Source of the DNA: Acanthosepion pharaonis
Lineage: Eukaryota > Mollusca > Cephalopoda > Sepiida > Sepiidae
Assembly (NCBI GenBank): GCA_903632075.3
Contig: CAHIKZ030005499.1
Location: 3,825,501-3,889,500, forward strand
Reading direction: 5' to 3'
Length of the DNA stretch: 64,000 nucleotides
Below are positions 11,170 through 23,175 of this stretch, in pieces (the first letter of the stretch is position 1; each line of letters opens with the position of its first letter). The position numbers were made by a program, and so were the translations under genes. The notes under the pieces were generated by a model that saw only the letters and a list, made by a program, of their open reading frames with translations, did no database searches and had not been told where the DNA came from.

Positions 11170-11212
11170 CCACCTGAAAAAGGCTGGACCGTACAACGGT
11201 CGAAACGTTGTA
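11170..11212 (+). ncRNA. Hammerhead-ribozyme-like motif (degenerate)
   Basis: CTGAAAA (11174-11180) is followed by a GACCG/CGGTC stem (11187-11191 with 11197-11201, loop TACAA) and GAAAC (11202-11206). The hammerhead core is CUGANGA, stem II, GAAA, so one core base differs. Stems I and III are not convincing. Hammerheads are known in Penelope-like elements and retrozymes of many animals. This copy is probably inactive and may be coincidence. Confidence 0.3.
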
Positions 11213-12189
11213 ATAAATATGGCGACAAAGATGAAGACAATAGTCCGAATAATGTAAATAGTGTACATAATACCTCATCTCAGAAATATAGACAAATCCG
11301 AATGTTTGTAACTGTGTCTTTTTGCACTAATTCAATTTTAATTTCAAATTTGTCAATTTGAAATTCGGCGTTTTAAGTTGAAATTGAGCTTTGTTCAGTT
11401 TGATGGTAAAAAGGTGTAGATCTAATTTTCATAAAGAAGATAGTTTATCAGAGAGGCGCCTGGTATAGGTCATTGCAAAAAGTTGCAAAAGAACTAATAG
11501 GAGTATGGATAGAAGAACAGGGAATTTCAAAACGTGAAACCAGACGAAGAAGAAAAGCATCGTTCAATCATTTTAGGGGACAAGCTGAAAGAATTGCTGT
11601 TGAAACGACATGGACACAATTGCGAAAAAGACATCTGAAGAAAAACAGTACCTCTCCTAGATTGCTTTACCTAGCTTCATATTCAGTGCACATTTTTTGC
11701 ATAGATAAATAATTCAACTGTTGTGACCCATAAGATTTAGAATTTGTGAACTAGCTTCACATATTGAGCACACATTCCTCTTGGTATTAAATCTTTAAAA
11801 AACACCGCCAAACGTTGGTCATATCAGAAAAGCAATACAGACTAAATACATCCATTTTTTTCTAATGGAAGTAATGCAGTAAGAAAATCATTTCGGAAGC
11901 TAAAATAGAAGATACACAAATTCAGACAGATATTTAATACATAATTTATTAAAATATCCTCTTCATTAAATATTGACTTGGAACAACTTTCTAGCGTTTT
12001 TCAATAGAAGACGTTTAAACGCGATTTCCATTCACACGTGACTTGAGAATTTTAAATGTTTTTATATTAAAAGAGAAAATAGAGGAAAATGAAGTGCATT
12101 TTCGCAATTTGGTGCATTTTTTATTTCTGAAAAACCAAAAAAAAACAAAAAAAACAAAACAAAAACAACCACTGTACAAAAACAACAAA
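11213..12189. other. AT-rich stretch, no supported gene
   Basis: Contains a basic 79-residue frame at 11473-11712, rich in Arg and Lys, and a 12015-12290 frame on the other strand. Neither shows a known domain. An A-rich/CAAA patch occupies about 12137-12190 just before the mariner fossil. Confidence 0.4.
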
Positions 12190-12735
12190 AAGGAGATGGT
12201 GACATAGCTGAGAGTACTGTTTATAAGCGGTTCGCTAGGTTCAGAAGTGGAAATTTTGAGCTGAAAGAGAACGTCCCTGCAGGCGTGCATTCGTTGAAAA
12301 TGACTAAATAGAAAAGTTGATTAAAAATAATCGACGTCATTGAACACGGGACCCTGCAGAGATACTCCACACATACATGAGCATTTAAAGCATTTGAAAA
12401 TACTTGAATGCGCGAATCCCTAAGATATGTGGATATCTCACAAGTTAACGGAAAAAAATGAACCGCATTCACACCCACGTTTCTCTGCTCAAACGCAGCA
12501 AAAATGACCCACACAGACGATGAAAATAGATTATTTACAACAACGTGGGGCGGAAAAATCGCCAGGGTAACGAAATGAACCACTCCGAAAGTTAGTCCGT
12601 ATACGAAGAACATGATGCTGTGTATCTAGTAGAATTGAAGATCATTATGAGATCCTCCTGCAAAATTAGACGTTTAATTCAGAAATGTGACGAAAGTTAA
12701 TGGAACAAAATGGTGCATACGTAGTTGAATAAATC
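12190..12735 (+). pseudogene. mariner transposase fossil
   Basis: Conceptual translation, with frame changes, reads as the N-terminal two-thirds of a SETMAR/Hsmar-like mariner transposase. A helix-turn-helix segment 'STVYKRFARFRSGNF' lies near 12210-12260. A segment like 'HLK..LGYV' then leads to 'LTEKN' (near 12450), then a block corresponding to the first catalytic Asp region ('DDENRLFTT', near 12515), then 'KNMMLCI' corresponding to the conserved 'KKVMLCIWWD' block (near 12605-12625), and 'LMEQNGA' near 12700. Several stops and frameshifts make it dead. The C-terminal catalytic part is missing. Family call rests on the order of four conserved blocks. Confidence 0.6.
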
Positions 12736-14549
12736 AATGTGCAAATATTTAAATATTGTCTCTGAAATTCATTTTAAAAACGCTCTGAACTTTTGTAACC
12801 GACCTAATAACAATTACCGGGTAGCGTTAAAAATTCTCAAAAATTTATTATTATTAAATAAATCCATTTTTCCTTATTTGCTGTTTGATACAATCGTTAC
12901 TAAGTCTTTTACTTAAGGTTTTACTGGACCAGGTTCTTGTCAACATCAGCATCACAATGGGTATCGGCAATGTTTGTTCTTTTCATTTGGTTTTCAGGTT
13001 ATCTAGATCTTTATCTATGTTTTTGTCCTACCTCCTGTTTCATCTTGTTTGTATAGTTGTAGGTCTTGGTTGAATTTTTGGATTGCTTTGATAATTGAAT
13101 GAACTTTTTGTTGCAAACAAGATTTAACATTCAATCATTAGTTAATTTTGTAATTTTGATAAGAATTCTCTTCTCTTGAATAATTTTCCTCTTTTTCTAT
13201 GTTTAATGTTTAAGACTTAATGTCTTTTTTGCTACAATAACACTAACAGTAAGCAAAAAAAAAAAAAAAAAAAAAAACAAAAAACAAACAAACAAAAAAC
13301 TAGTGTTTGTTACGGGTAAAAAGAACGTTGTAGTGTGTCGTAAGAAAGTTGTAGAAGTGAAATTAGTTAACTAAACTTCGAGTGATCCTCATCAAGTCTC
13401 CAATCTTGTGGAAGTTGAATTTTCGGTTCTGAGGTTTATTGACAATTCAGATTTCACGAAATTGTTTTTTTTGATAAATTCATTTGTTGTTGTTTTTCTT
13501 TGAATTCGTGCATTTCCCTGCTGGTAAAGACATTTTTATCTGAAAAGTTGGCTACCTGTTGTTATTTTGTTTGTTGTCGTTTCGATCAGTCTCTATATTT
13601 TCTATGTTGGATTTTTAATTTTTAAATTTGAAAAATTAAATTTGAAAATGTTGAATTTCTTTTTCTTGTTTTATTTCATTTATTTATTGTTTAACCTTCA
13701 TTCGCGCTTAGACACAACATATGAGAGATCCTGTAGAGATAAAATATGAGTAATCAATACCCAGTAAGAAGAGATGTAATAGATTTTTTATTCATTTTCT
13801 TCAGAAAACGCGCTTCACAAAAAGTGAAGTTTTGAAACGGTGATTTATATGCTTCAGAACTTAACCAAATTTTGCACAAAGCAATGCTTTTAAAGATTGC
13901 ATAGCACCATTTCACAGAGGAGACAGTGATCTGACTACTACTTGAATTCGATCACTTATTTTTATTGCTGAATTTATTTGGAATTAGTCAAATTTAAGAA
14001 AAAAGCCACGTAGGAATGTACTTGGACGAAAATAAGTCCTTATTGAGGTGAGCCATTATTGCATTATGAACAAGTATAGTGGCTAAAAATTAAAATTAGT
14101 TCACAGTTGTGTGTACAACTGTTCATCGATAGAAAAATTTGTATAAAACTGCGTGATATACACACACATTGCACTTGATAATACACGTGTGGATTGTTAT
14201 TTATTCGTTTATTAATTTATTGTGCACGTGAGCGCGTGCGTTTTGACTTTTGTTGAGCATTTTAAAAACAATATAATCACAAACTAAACATTATTAAATC
14301 ATGCTTTTTGTTTTTTACCTTTTTTAAACAAATACTAATCATGAAGAAGAGATTGGTGATGAATGTGAGTGAGGGAGGGGTGTAATAAATAAAAAAATAT
14401 AAATGTTTTTTTAGTTATTCTTCTGTAAAAAAAATAATGAATTAGTTGTTCGTTCCTTCGTATATGCGTCAGTGCGTATGATGACATAACCACATATCTA
14501 CCAGCAGTCCATGTTTTGTGCATCATCCGTATGTGTTCGCGTATTTGCT

Positions 14550-14587
<38 letters not shown>

Positions 14588-15949
14588 TGCGTGTGTGAAA
14601 GAGAGAGAGAGAGAGAGAAAGAGAGCGAGAAAGATTCAACATGTGCGCGTGCATGTATCCTAAGATTCATGCTCGAGTCAGTTTCTGTGTCTGTGTGTGC
14701 GTATTTCTTCCTAAGTGCGCGTTTGGAATTAAGAAAAAAAAGTTAATTCATTTAAATGCTTGTGACTGATGTTCAGGCACTGACGACAGTTTTTTTATTT
14801 GTTTTTTTTTTTTGTTATTTGAAGAAAAGCCAAGAATGTGCCGACTTCCGGTGCAGTCTCTGTCTATAAACGTTTTCTTAAAAACAAAATGGGGCTTTCG
14901 TTTTGTGAAAATGATTTTTCTTCATTCTACTTTTCGTCTATAAAAGACTAACCTTTATTAAGTTTTATCAAATAATAAATATTCTATGTCTTTTTTCTAT
15001 AATAACTTGTTAATGGGGGAAATCTTGCGCTGAACAGTGAACAATAACAATGAAAATTGATTTGCATTATTAGATAGATAAAAAAATCATTTAAAAGTAT
15101 CTTGTTATTTTTCAATTCAAGTGAGTGTCAAGTAGAATCAGTGATTGTTTAAGACTATTTTTCTTTTCATTTTTCATTTTTTTTCTTAAAAACCAAAACA
15201 TTTGAATGCGTTTGTAACTTTGTATAAGTTTCAATAAATTGGCGCATTCTTTTATTTCTCGACATTGAAAAGAAATTAAAAACCAAACTTTGTTATATGT
15301 TGGAAAATATATCTTAAAATTGTTTAAATATTTATATTTTTAATAAATTTGTAGAACATGACTGGAAATATTTTTAAATTCCTGTTTTTCTATTCTAATA
15401 AGTAGACTAAAGTGGCTTACCGCTAAATTCTAACAATGTACATTGTACAATAGTGCACAATAATGTACAAGGTAGGGTAATGATAACATGTTTTACATTG
15501 TAAAAAAGATAGTTTCTTAAATTTTAATTAGAATTACTTGTAGATTTGTAAAACGAAAGAGAAATGAGTTGTAATTATTATTAATTTTGTAAATATTTTT
15601 TAATTATTAAAAATGTAAAGAAACATGCTTCATTTTTGAATTCAAATCATAACATTATTTTTTATGAACTCTGTGCTGTAATCTTTTGCATGTATTGTGC
15701 AACGAGTAAGGCTTAAAGAAAGGGATATGTCTACACTACAGTCTACTCTAAAAGAGATCCACCCACCCAATGCAAAAAAAAAAAATAAATAAATAAAAGA
15801 AACAAAAGTTCCCAAGTTAAAAAGAACAAAAAAATTCAAATGAAGTTTGGGTTAAAAACACAATAAAAATACTGAGTTTGTTAGTAGAGACAAAAGTGAT
15901 AGAAGATAAAAGAAGTGAGGAAAGAAAAGAAAAAGAAAGGAGAAAGAAC
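12736..15949. other. AT-rich stretch with simple repeats
   Basis: Includes an A tract (13255-13278), the compound TG/GA microsatellite at 14551, and T-rich patches. Short frames such as 12885-13073 and 13567-13749 are hydrophobic only because the sequence is T-rich. CpG-containing words rise slightly around 14150-14240 and 14640-14720. No gene is supported. Confidence 0.5.
14551..14633. repeat. Compound (TG)n-(GA)n microsatellite
   Basis: About 15 GT units, then an imperfect TG stretch, then GA units. Long Cys-Val or His-Thr frames on the two strands here are products of the repeat, not proteins. Confidence 0.9.
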
Positions 15950-16554
15950 AGCGCCCGTCTCTGACATTCCGGACATTATTGGCAGTGGTTTTAGGGACGG
16001 AGATCTTCGAAAACAACCAATGAGAAGTCAAGATAAAAGTTTTATGCTTGCCTTTCAGAGTTATCTGCCCTTTCGACATTTGGAAATTGGGTCGCAGCCG
16101 CTTGCCGATTCTATTGAGAAAAAGGGAGGACAGGCAACCTTTTCGGAGGACTGGACTTCGATCGGATAATAATACTATTTTAAAATATCAAAAAAGAAAA
16201 GAAAGACGACGGATCTTCGTTACTGATTCAAAGACGTTTCTATGGAATTTCTTTATTTGTCTTTTGGTAAAAAAAGATACAAAATAAAAAAAATAATTCA
16301 ATAACTTGGATCCACGGCTGCTGGTCTGTGGGCAGAATTAACAGCAAGCACGTTGGTATTACTCCGCCGCCCTAGAGTGTGCTTAAAACTTTTTTGTGTT
16401 TTTCTTCATGTGGTAACTTCGCGTTTCATTTTCGAAGAGGAAAAAGTTTCGAACTTATTTCCTACCTTTGATTTAAAAGCACGGAATTATATTTTTAGAT
16501 TTGTTTTCATTGTTTGTGCTAGTTTTATTAAAAAATTTTAATGTTTTTTACCAG
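15950..16554 (+). promoter_or_regulatory. Candidate upstream leader/intron region of PSKH1
   Basis: Sequence at 15950-16165 is richer in GC and CpG than its surroundings and has a CCAAT motif (16016-16020). The stretch 16170-16550 is again AT-rich and ends in a T-rich tract plus ACCAG (16550-16554), a good 3' splice site shape. One reading is a non-coding first exon or promoter near 15.95-16.2 kb, a short intron, then the coding exon. Not proven: no donor was fixed. Confidence 0.25.
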
Positions 16555-16755
16555 TGAACTATCTTCTATGAAGGAACAGCGCTAAGCAGTTATTCGGTTG
16601 ATTCTGCTAGAGAAGTTAGTTTTCTTGTGCGACTCGGAAGTGAATTTTCCCGAAAAGGTTTTCCCCAAACAGCTGGATGTTTCGATGTATCTCCTGGACC
16701 TCCTGCTATGTGGGAAGGGGATGAAAAACTCAACTGGTGACACATTCTGCCGGCA
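16555..16755 (+). promoter_or_regulatory. Probable PSKH1 5' leader with upstream ORFs
   Basis: Between the candidate splice acceptor and the kinase ATG there are several upstream ATGs. They are at 16568 (6 codons with stop), 16677 (16 codons), 16708 (11 codons) and 16685, which opens a 28-codon frame that includes the ATG at 16721 and ends at 16768, overlapping the kinase start in another frame. If this is transcribed leader, these would be expected to dampen or condition kinase translation. The main ATG has a G at -3 and G at +4, a strong context; the ATG at 16685 has T at -3, a weak one. Confidence 0.4.
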
Positions 16756-17664
16756 ATGGGCTGTTTAAACACCAAATTGGTGCCGGAATCCCCATCAAGT
16801 CCACAATATCTAAACCCGGTGTATCATGGCCCCCAAAACCTGTACAAAAACAACCCCAGCAATGCACACCATCACCGGACCAAAGAGAAGAAGTGTGGCG
16901 GCCAACAGCAGCAACAGTCGGATAACAATGGCCCCGATGCGGTCCCACGACACAACAAGCGGGTGGAGAAGTATATGGCCACATTTGATAATCGAGTGAC
17001 CGCAAAATACGACATTAAGGCCTTGATCGGTCGAGGAAGTTTTAGTAAAATTGTCCGCGTTGAACACAAAGTTACCAAACAACCGTACGCCATCAAAATG
17101 ATAAATCGGACAGAAGGGCGAGAGGTCTTCGAGTCCGAACTGAACGTTCTTCGTCGCGTGAAGCATGCAAACATTATCCAGTTGGTAGAGGTATTTGAAT
17201 GTAAGCAAAAGGTGTACATGGTCATGGAACTGGCTACAGGTGGCGACCTGTTGGACAGAATCATTGGCAAGGGCTGTTTTTCTGAGAAGGATGCCACCTT
17301 CGTTTTGCAGATGGTGCTAGAAGGTGTGCGTTATTTGCACAGCCTAGGTATCACACACAGGGACCTGAAACCTGAAAACTTGCTCTATTATCATCCTGGA
17401 AACGACTCGAAAATTATGATTACGGACTTTGGGTTGTCCGCCACCCGTAAAGGGCCTGATAATTGTATGAGGACTGCGTGCGGAACCCCTGAGTATATAG
17501 CCCCTGAGATTTTAGCCCGCAAGCCTTACACTTCACAGGTGGATCTGTGGGCAGTCGGTGTCATCACTTATATTCTACTTAGTGGGGAGATGCCCTTTGA
17601 AGACGATAATAAAAATCGGCTTTATAGATTGATTTTGAAAGCCAAGTATAGCTATGCGAGAGAG
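16756..17664 (+). CDS. PSKH1: Protein serine kinase H1, first coding exon (partial)
   Basis: Encodes the first 303 residues of a PSKH1-type Ser/Thr kinase of the CaMK group. Residues 2-3 (Gly-Cys of MGCLNTK) are the myristoylation and palmitoylation positions that in mammalian PSKH1 anchor the enzyme to membranes of the secretory route. Residues 20-80 are a low-complexity linker with a Gln run at 50-54. The kinase domain starts near 86: glycine loop G92-x-G94, Lys114 in YAIK, Glu128 in helix C, HRD at 201-203 with Lys205 and Asn208, DFG at 224-226, and APE at 249-251. All catalytic residues are present. Stretches such as AKYDIKALIGRGSFS and HRDLKPENLLYYHPG are near-identical to the vertebrate protein as I remember it. 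The exon ends after Glu303 at GAG|GTAAAC (phase 0). The open frame running on to 17817 is intron. Missing are about 120 residues: the end of the kinase lobe and the basic Ser-rich tail. ATG 16756 is chosen for the acylation motif and its strong context. Confidence 0.93.
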
Positions 17665-20600
17665 GTAAACAAACCTTTTTTATTCTCTAAAAACCTTTTT
17701 TATTTTCTTTTTCATTTTTGTTGTGTTTTTTATTCGTATTTAAATTCAACCTTTATCAACACGTGTTCTTGCAGTAAAGAAAGAAGACCTTCAGATTCAG
17801 CATGCATTTGCATTTAATATTGTTGAATATTGATCTTTTTTGTTTGTTTACTTTTACTTTTCAATGCATTTCACTACATCTCAATTGTTTTGATTTATGG
17901 AAACTAAACACAAAAAAACAATGAGTAAATAAAGTATCAGTTTTGTCTTGAAAATGAAAGTTGAATTGTGAAATCGATATATTTTTTCTTTAATGATTTA
18001 TTGCTTTTGTTTTTTTTTATCTGATCGAAGAGTCCTCTCGCCTAAAGTAAATACAGAATCTATCGCGTGTGCACAAACCCCACAGAAATTCCTCATTACA
18101 AAAACGACACTAGAGAATTAAATTTGCATGCAGTTTCTTCAAATAAGTTTTTGTTTTTCTTTATAAAAAAGAAGGTTTTTGTGAACTTAATTCAAATCTT
18201 AGTAATGGTTCAACCAGTAATGATAGATTTTAAAAAAATATTTAAATACTTAATTCAAAAGGGATATCACAATTTTAGTTACGAGACTTTTAATAACATT
18301 AATTGAAGATAAACTTATAAACAGGAAGAACACACACACACACACTCTTCTTGTCAGGCACTGACTGAATGTGAGCCCATTCTTTTCTTTTTTTTATTTT
18401 TATTGTTGACACCATTTCAAAAAGCTTCTCAAATCGTTGGTTAGAAAAATCCTAATAATTCTCGTTTAAAAAATTTTTTTTTTTGTCATACAAGAAAACA
18501 TTTTTAAAATTTATATTTTATTTTTAAGGTCAGCAAGTAGAAGTTAGTAAACTAAAAAGTAATTTATTTTACTTTTTCATTTTAGTTTGTATCTTATTCT
18601 TTTAGTTTTGACACATTTTCATGTTATCCCAATATAGCTGCAATTTTGAATTATGTAGTTTATTCAAGTATCTGTTGAGTGTTGACCATCTTTTAAATTG
18701 AAAATTTAATTTAAATTCTTGTAGCGAAGTTGCCCATAAATTAGTCTATAATTCTTGAATAAAATCCATGAGTTACTGTATTTTTTATTGTCTTCCCAAC
18801 CATCTGACTCGGAGAAAAGAATAGTATTGTGACATTTTGTAAAATTACTTAGTCTTCTACTCTTCTTCTTTGACTCGAATGGTGCTTAGCTTGTGTGTTT
18901 ATTTTTTTTAGTGAAATGGTAAGTCAAAACTAAAAGCCGTCCACGTTTCTTAAGCGAATATTTTAAAAATAAAACCACAAACATTTTTTTAAAAAAAAAA
19001 GAAAAAAAAAGGAATACTAAAATCATTTGTTTTTTAAATCTTTTGGGAATAAGTACAATAATAAAAATGATAAAAAAAAATAAGTGAAAACGTCTACTTT
19101 TCCTTTTAGTGACTTTAAGAATTTGTTAGACAGTAAGAAAATAATTTTTCTTATGCATTTTTACATGCATTGAACGAAAATGACCTTCATTTTTTTCGGG
19201 AATTAACTTTTTAAGTCTTTTTTAGGGGGATCAGTTTGTTAAAAAATATATGCAAAGAAGCAAAACTTAAATCGAACCATTACTTTGTGTTCTTTTTTAT
19301 GCTTGTTCTAAAGTTCATAATTTTAAAATACAGAAAAAGTAGAAGAGCCAAAAAAAAAAAAAAAAAAAAAAAAAAAGGTTTTTTTTTCGCTTAAGAAGTC
19401 AATTCGTTCGCGGTGTTATGAAAACCCTTCTTAACTCCTACTGTATTTCGGCAAGAAAATGCAAAATGCAACAACTTAATTTTTTTTCTTTTCTTTTTAA
19501 GCGCCGTACTTTACAATTATGCATAAAGGTGACATCAGTATCTAATTTTGCATTAAATGGTAATTTGAATATCCGCTGTCATGAATACGGACACAAAGTT
19601 TTGGTTTTAGTTTGGCACCCTTATACAGATACTCATCGTACCCCAACTTTAAAGAGAGCCACTTCACTGTTCCGACTTTAAAACTTAATTTTTCTCAAAA
19701 ATGAAAACTTCCGGAAGAAATGGTCATATTCGAAGAAACCAAATCAAGCAACGTTAAAAGAAAATTTTCATAATGAAATTTACGAGTTTTGTTTAACGAA
19801 ACTAAAAGATATAAAAAAAAAAAAGAATAACTAAAAAAGAGTGTTTAAAAATCGTGTAATTAATAATTGTAATACTTTCCTTCCTATTTATTTAAAAGTT
19901 TATTTGTGGGCGGAGACAACGATCAAAAATTTTTGAATGATGCGAAGCATGGTAAAAAAACATTAAAACGAGTGACTTGAATCTTTTTCTTTTCCCAGCA
20001 AAAAGAAAAAAATATTTTATTTTCCCTGTTTAACACTTAACAAAACAGTAACACTTTAAGTAATTCGTTCGTGTTAATTACTTCAATGAAAATGAATGTT
20101 CTCTCTTTTTAATCTTTTTACGCGATAAAAAGTAGAAAGAGAAACAAAAAAAATCTTTTAAAGATAATTTCTTCCCCGCCCTCTTTTTTAAATCAATTCT
20201 TTTCGGTGGAGACTTTTTAAACTATTTTGAATTTTATTTTAATGTCTTTTCTTCACTTGTGTTGAAAAAAACAAACAACTTCCACTGATGATAAAATTAT
20301 TAAAAACAACAATCTTCATTTTTTTTTCTTAAAACAAACAGTTACTGCCATTCATTTACAACATTACATTTCATCCGTTTCTAAAGAATATAAAGAATAC
20401 AGTTTTGTTTTTCGTTTTTTTTTTTTTGTCTTATTTTCTGATATTTCGAAACGATTGTGATGATAACGCTCTAAATAAAAGTTTAAAAAAAAAAATTCAT
20501 CAGTGCGCGCGATAAACTTGTTTATTTATTGTTTTAAAATTAAAATAATTCTTTTGCATCCAAGTAGAGAGGTTATTTTGCTTTTAGTTTTAGTGTAAAA

Positions 20601-21600
20601 AAAAAAAGAAAAGTTTTGGGGATTTGTTCATTTGTTAAATTAGAAAGCAAAAATGATTTTTCAATTTTTATTTTTGTAAAGAAGATTTCCCTTTTTTTTA
20701 CATTTGATTGTCTTTAGATTTTTTAATCCATTTCGTTTTGCTTCGTATTTTTGTTCCAAGATTATTAATATGGCATATTTTTTTTATTTTTTTAACTATA
20801 CGCATTTCAGAGAGAAAATAGTTGCTTAAAATACTTTTAAAAAGTTCTTAGTACTTCAGTACTGTAGTGTACACTGTTAGCCTTTTTTTACGTACTGTAA
20901 CTTTGTAGTTTGTAACTTAAAATAAAAATTATTGACTTGTGAGTTATTCTTTAACAAAAATGTTTTCTTTGTAGGAAAAAAAATCAAGTTACATAATAAA
21001 ACAACATTGATAACGAGAAAGCAAATAATTTGTTTTCTAAGACTAAAAAAAAGGCATTGTTCGTTGAAGAGAAATTCTTCCATTTTTCTTTTTCATATGT
21101 TGAATTGTGAAAAATTCATAAAATTTTATTCAGTTTTCCAATTTTGCTTTATATATTTTGTTTTTCTTTCTTAAAATTCCATTATAAAGTAACATTTTTC
21201 CAGTTAAATATTCACTAAGACTAATAATAAAAATTACTAAAAGAGAATTTTAATTTAAAAATTATAAAGAATTACTTTCAAAATCACTAAAAAATGATTA
21301 AAAAAAAGAAAATTCTAGATTTTGAGTAATAAAACACAGTTGTATGTTTTCAGGTTTTTCAAAATATTTAAAATGAAAAATAACATTGGAATTTGGATTC
21401 TCTGGTGCATATCTTCTGAAATAACAAATGCTAAGTTTCACATTTTCAGCATTTACTATTTTAAAATCAGGATGCCGATTAACAGACTTTAACATTACTT
21501 TTGAATTTTGATGTATATAGATGCAAAAAAAAAAAATTCCTAATAATTAGAAGGTCATAATTTTCCAACAGTTTTGATTTAACAAAATAATACTGTTTAA
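17665..21600 (+). other. Start of the PSKH1 intron, AT-rich
   Basis: Begins with the GTAAAC donor. The sequence is AT-rich with a CA run (18331-18344) and an A26 run (about 19351-19376). No exon encoding the rest of the kinase was found here or anywhere to 64000: I looked for a frame opening with Pro-Trp-Pro and for the conserved end of the kinase domain. Short frames (18067-18306, 19418-19681, 20877-21174) show no domains. Confidence 0.6.
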
Positions 21601-21601
21601 C

Positions 21602-21805
21602 CTTGTGTGGGTGGTGTAATCATTTATCTTGAGGAGAGGATTTGTCAAGCTGAGTTCAAATTCTGGCTTAGTTTTTTATTCCATTCATTTTTCCATTGGG
21701 GGAGCTATGAATCCATCACTTCTCTCAGCAGAGTACTGGATTCTTGAGCCTTAGTTGCCAACCAGTTTTGGAGTATGACAACTCTGAATTCAAATCCTGT
21801 TTATG
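21602..21805 (+). mobile_element. tRNA-like SINE, possibly dimeric
   Basis: Two B-box-like words, GAGTTCAAATTCT (21652-21664) and GAATTCAAATCC (21786-21797), each end a tRNA-like segment (consensus GGTTCGANTCC). The first is preceded at tRNA-like spacing by TGGGTGGTGTAATC. The two are about 134 bases apart, as in two-headed SINEs. The match is weak and the copies are old. Confidence 0.35.
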
Positions 21806-23129
21806 TAATTTTACGAACTCTATGATCTCAGTTCAGGTCAAATAAGTTTTGATAATTATTGAATAAGAATTTATACAAATTGAACTTCATTCATGTACCC
21901 AAAACCAGCATTGTTTTGATAATGTCTTTGGTTTAGTTAATAAAATTGTATTTGTTGTGAAATGACTGCCTTTTATTTTATAACTTGTAATGAAATTACT
22001 TGAAACAGCTTATCCAGGAGGCAATAGTCTTAATAAATTTTATTGATCAAATTGAAATTTTAATGAATGTTTTTTTAGTTCAATATATTCACTAAAATGT
22101 TTTTATACTACATAGCAATAAGTTAGTTCTTGATACATTTTCAAAATGATTTATTGTTTATGTTTACTACTCTTGAACTAGTTTGATTCTAAGGATGCAT
22201 GAGTTGTAACTTGTTTTACTATTAAATTAAATAAACTTTCAAAGTGACTGATAATATTAATAATAATAATAAATTGATAATAGTGAAAGATAATATCACC
22301 GATATATAAATTCCAATTTTATAACTTCAAAGATTATTGAATGAAAACTAACTGGCAATTTATAGAACAATAAATGGTGACAAAACCTTTTTTTTATTAT
22401 CAACAGTTTGTCAAAAGTATAATTCAAATACATATACAGAAAATCACTGAAAATAAATATATGCATAAATTTCCAATGTAATGTGTGGTCAATTTGAAAT
22501 TAGATCCAATGAGAAAATGAATAACTAGGGAAGTAATTTTCTCTTTACTCTGCAAAAGACAGATTTCTTTCTGTAAATAATGTTCTTCACTCAAAACAAT
22601 TTTGTCATAAAAGAATATAAACTCTGCAGATTACATCAATGTGACATTCAGAAAATGAAAACATTAAGACAATAAATATTGGATATTTTTAACACATCAC
22701 TTTTTATCAATTTGGCATTAAAAAAAGAAAATTTATTTCAACTCTTATACAAAGATAAAAAATGTGCATAATTTTCTAATACATTTTGAAGTTTCTATAA
22801 TTTGTACAGTACAAAGCAATTCTTTTTACATGGACAAATAACAAAATAATTGGTACCTAGCTCTCTCTTAAAAAAAAAGCTTTCAAATAACATAAATTAA
22901 ACAAAAAAAATTAAGGAAAAAGGTGTTAATTTGCATTAGTGGTTACCTACAGTCATTTGAACTATCATGCTTTTCAAGGGTTGCAGGTGAGAAAAATTAC
23001 CAACCTATGATAGTTAACAAGTTTATCCTTTTCTTGCTACAGATAAACTTGCTGCCCTAATTATGTATTATATGCAAAGTATTATGTGTGTGAAGCAATG
23101 ACATGACCACATTGTTCTGGTGACAGTAA

Positions 23130-23175
23130 TGACAATGTATATGACAATGTATATGACAATGTATATGACAGTGTA
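23130..23175. repeat. 12-base minisatellite
   Basis: The unit TGACAATGTATA is repeated about 3.5 times, the last copy with one change (GACAGTGTA). It is short, local and non-coding. Confidence 0.85.

Noticed and set aside
11473..11712. Basic 79-residue frame as a nuclear protein
   Set aside because: No recognisable motif and low-quality composition; not enough to support a call.
14335..14746. Open frames with Cys-Val and His-Thr repeats on opposite strands
   Set aside because: Produced by the (TG)n-(GA)n microsatellite, with no flanking domain.
16590..17297. Several antisense and shifted frames over the kinase exon
   Set aside because: Shadows of the PSKH1 exon, which has full catalytic motifs in its own frame.
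17665..17817. Extension of the kinase frame for 50 more codons
   Set aside because: The extension starts at a good GT donor, turns into Phe/Tyr-rich T-rich sequence and breaks the kinase domain. It is intron.
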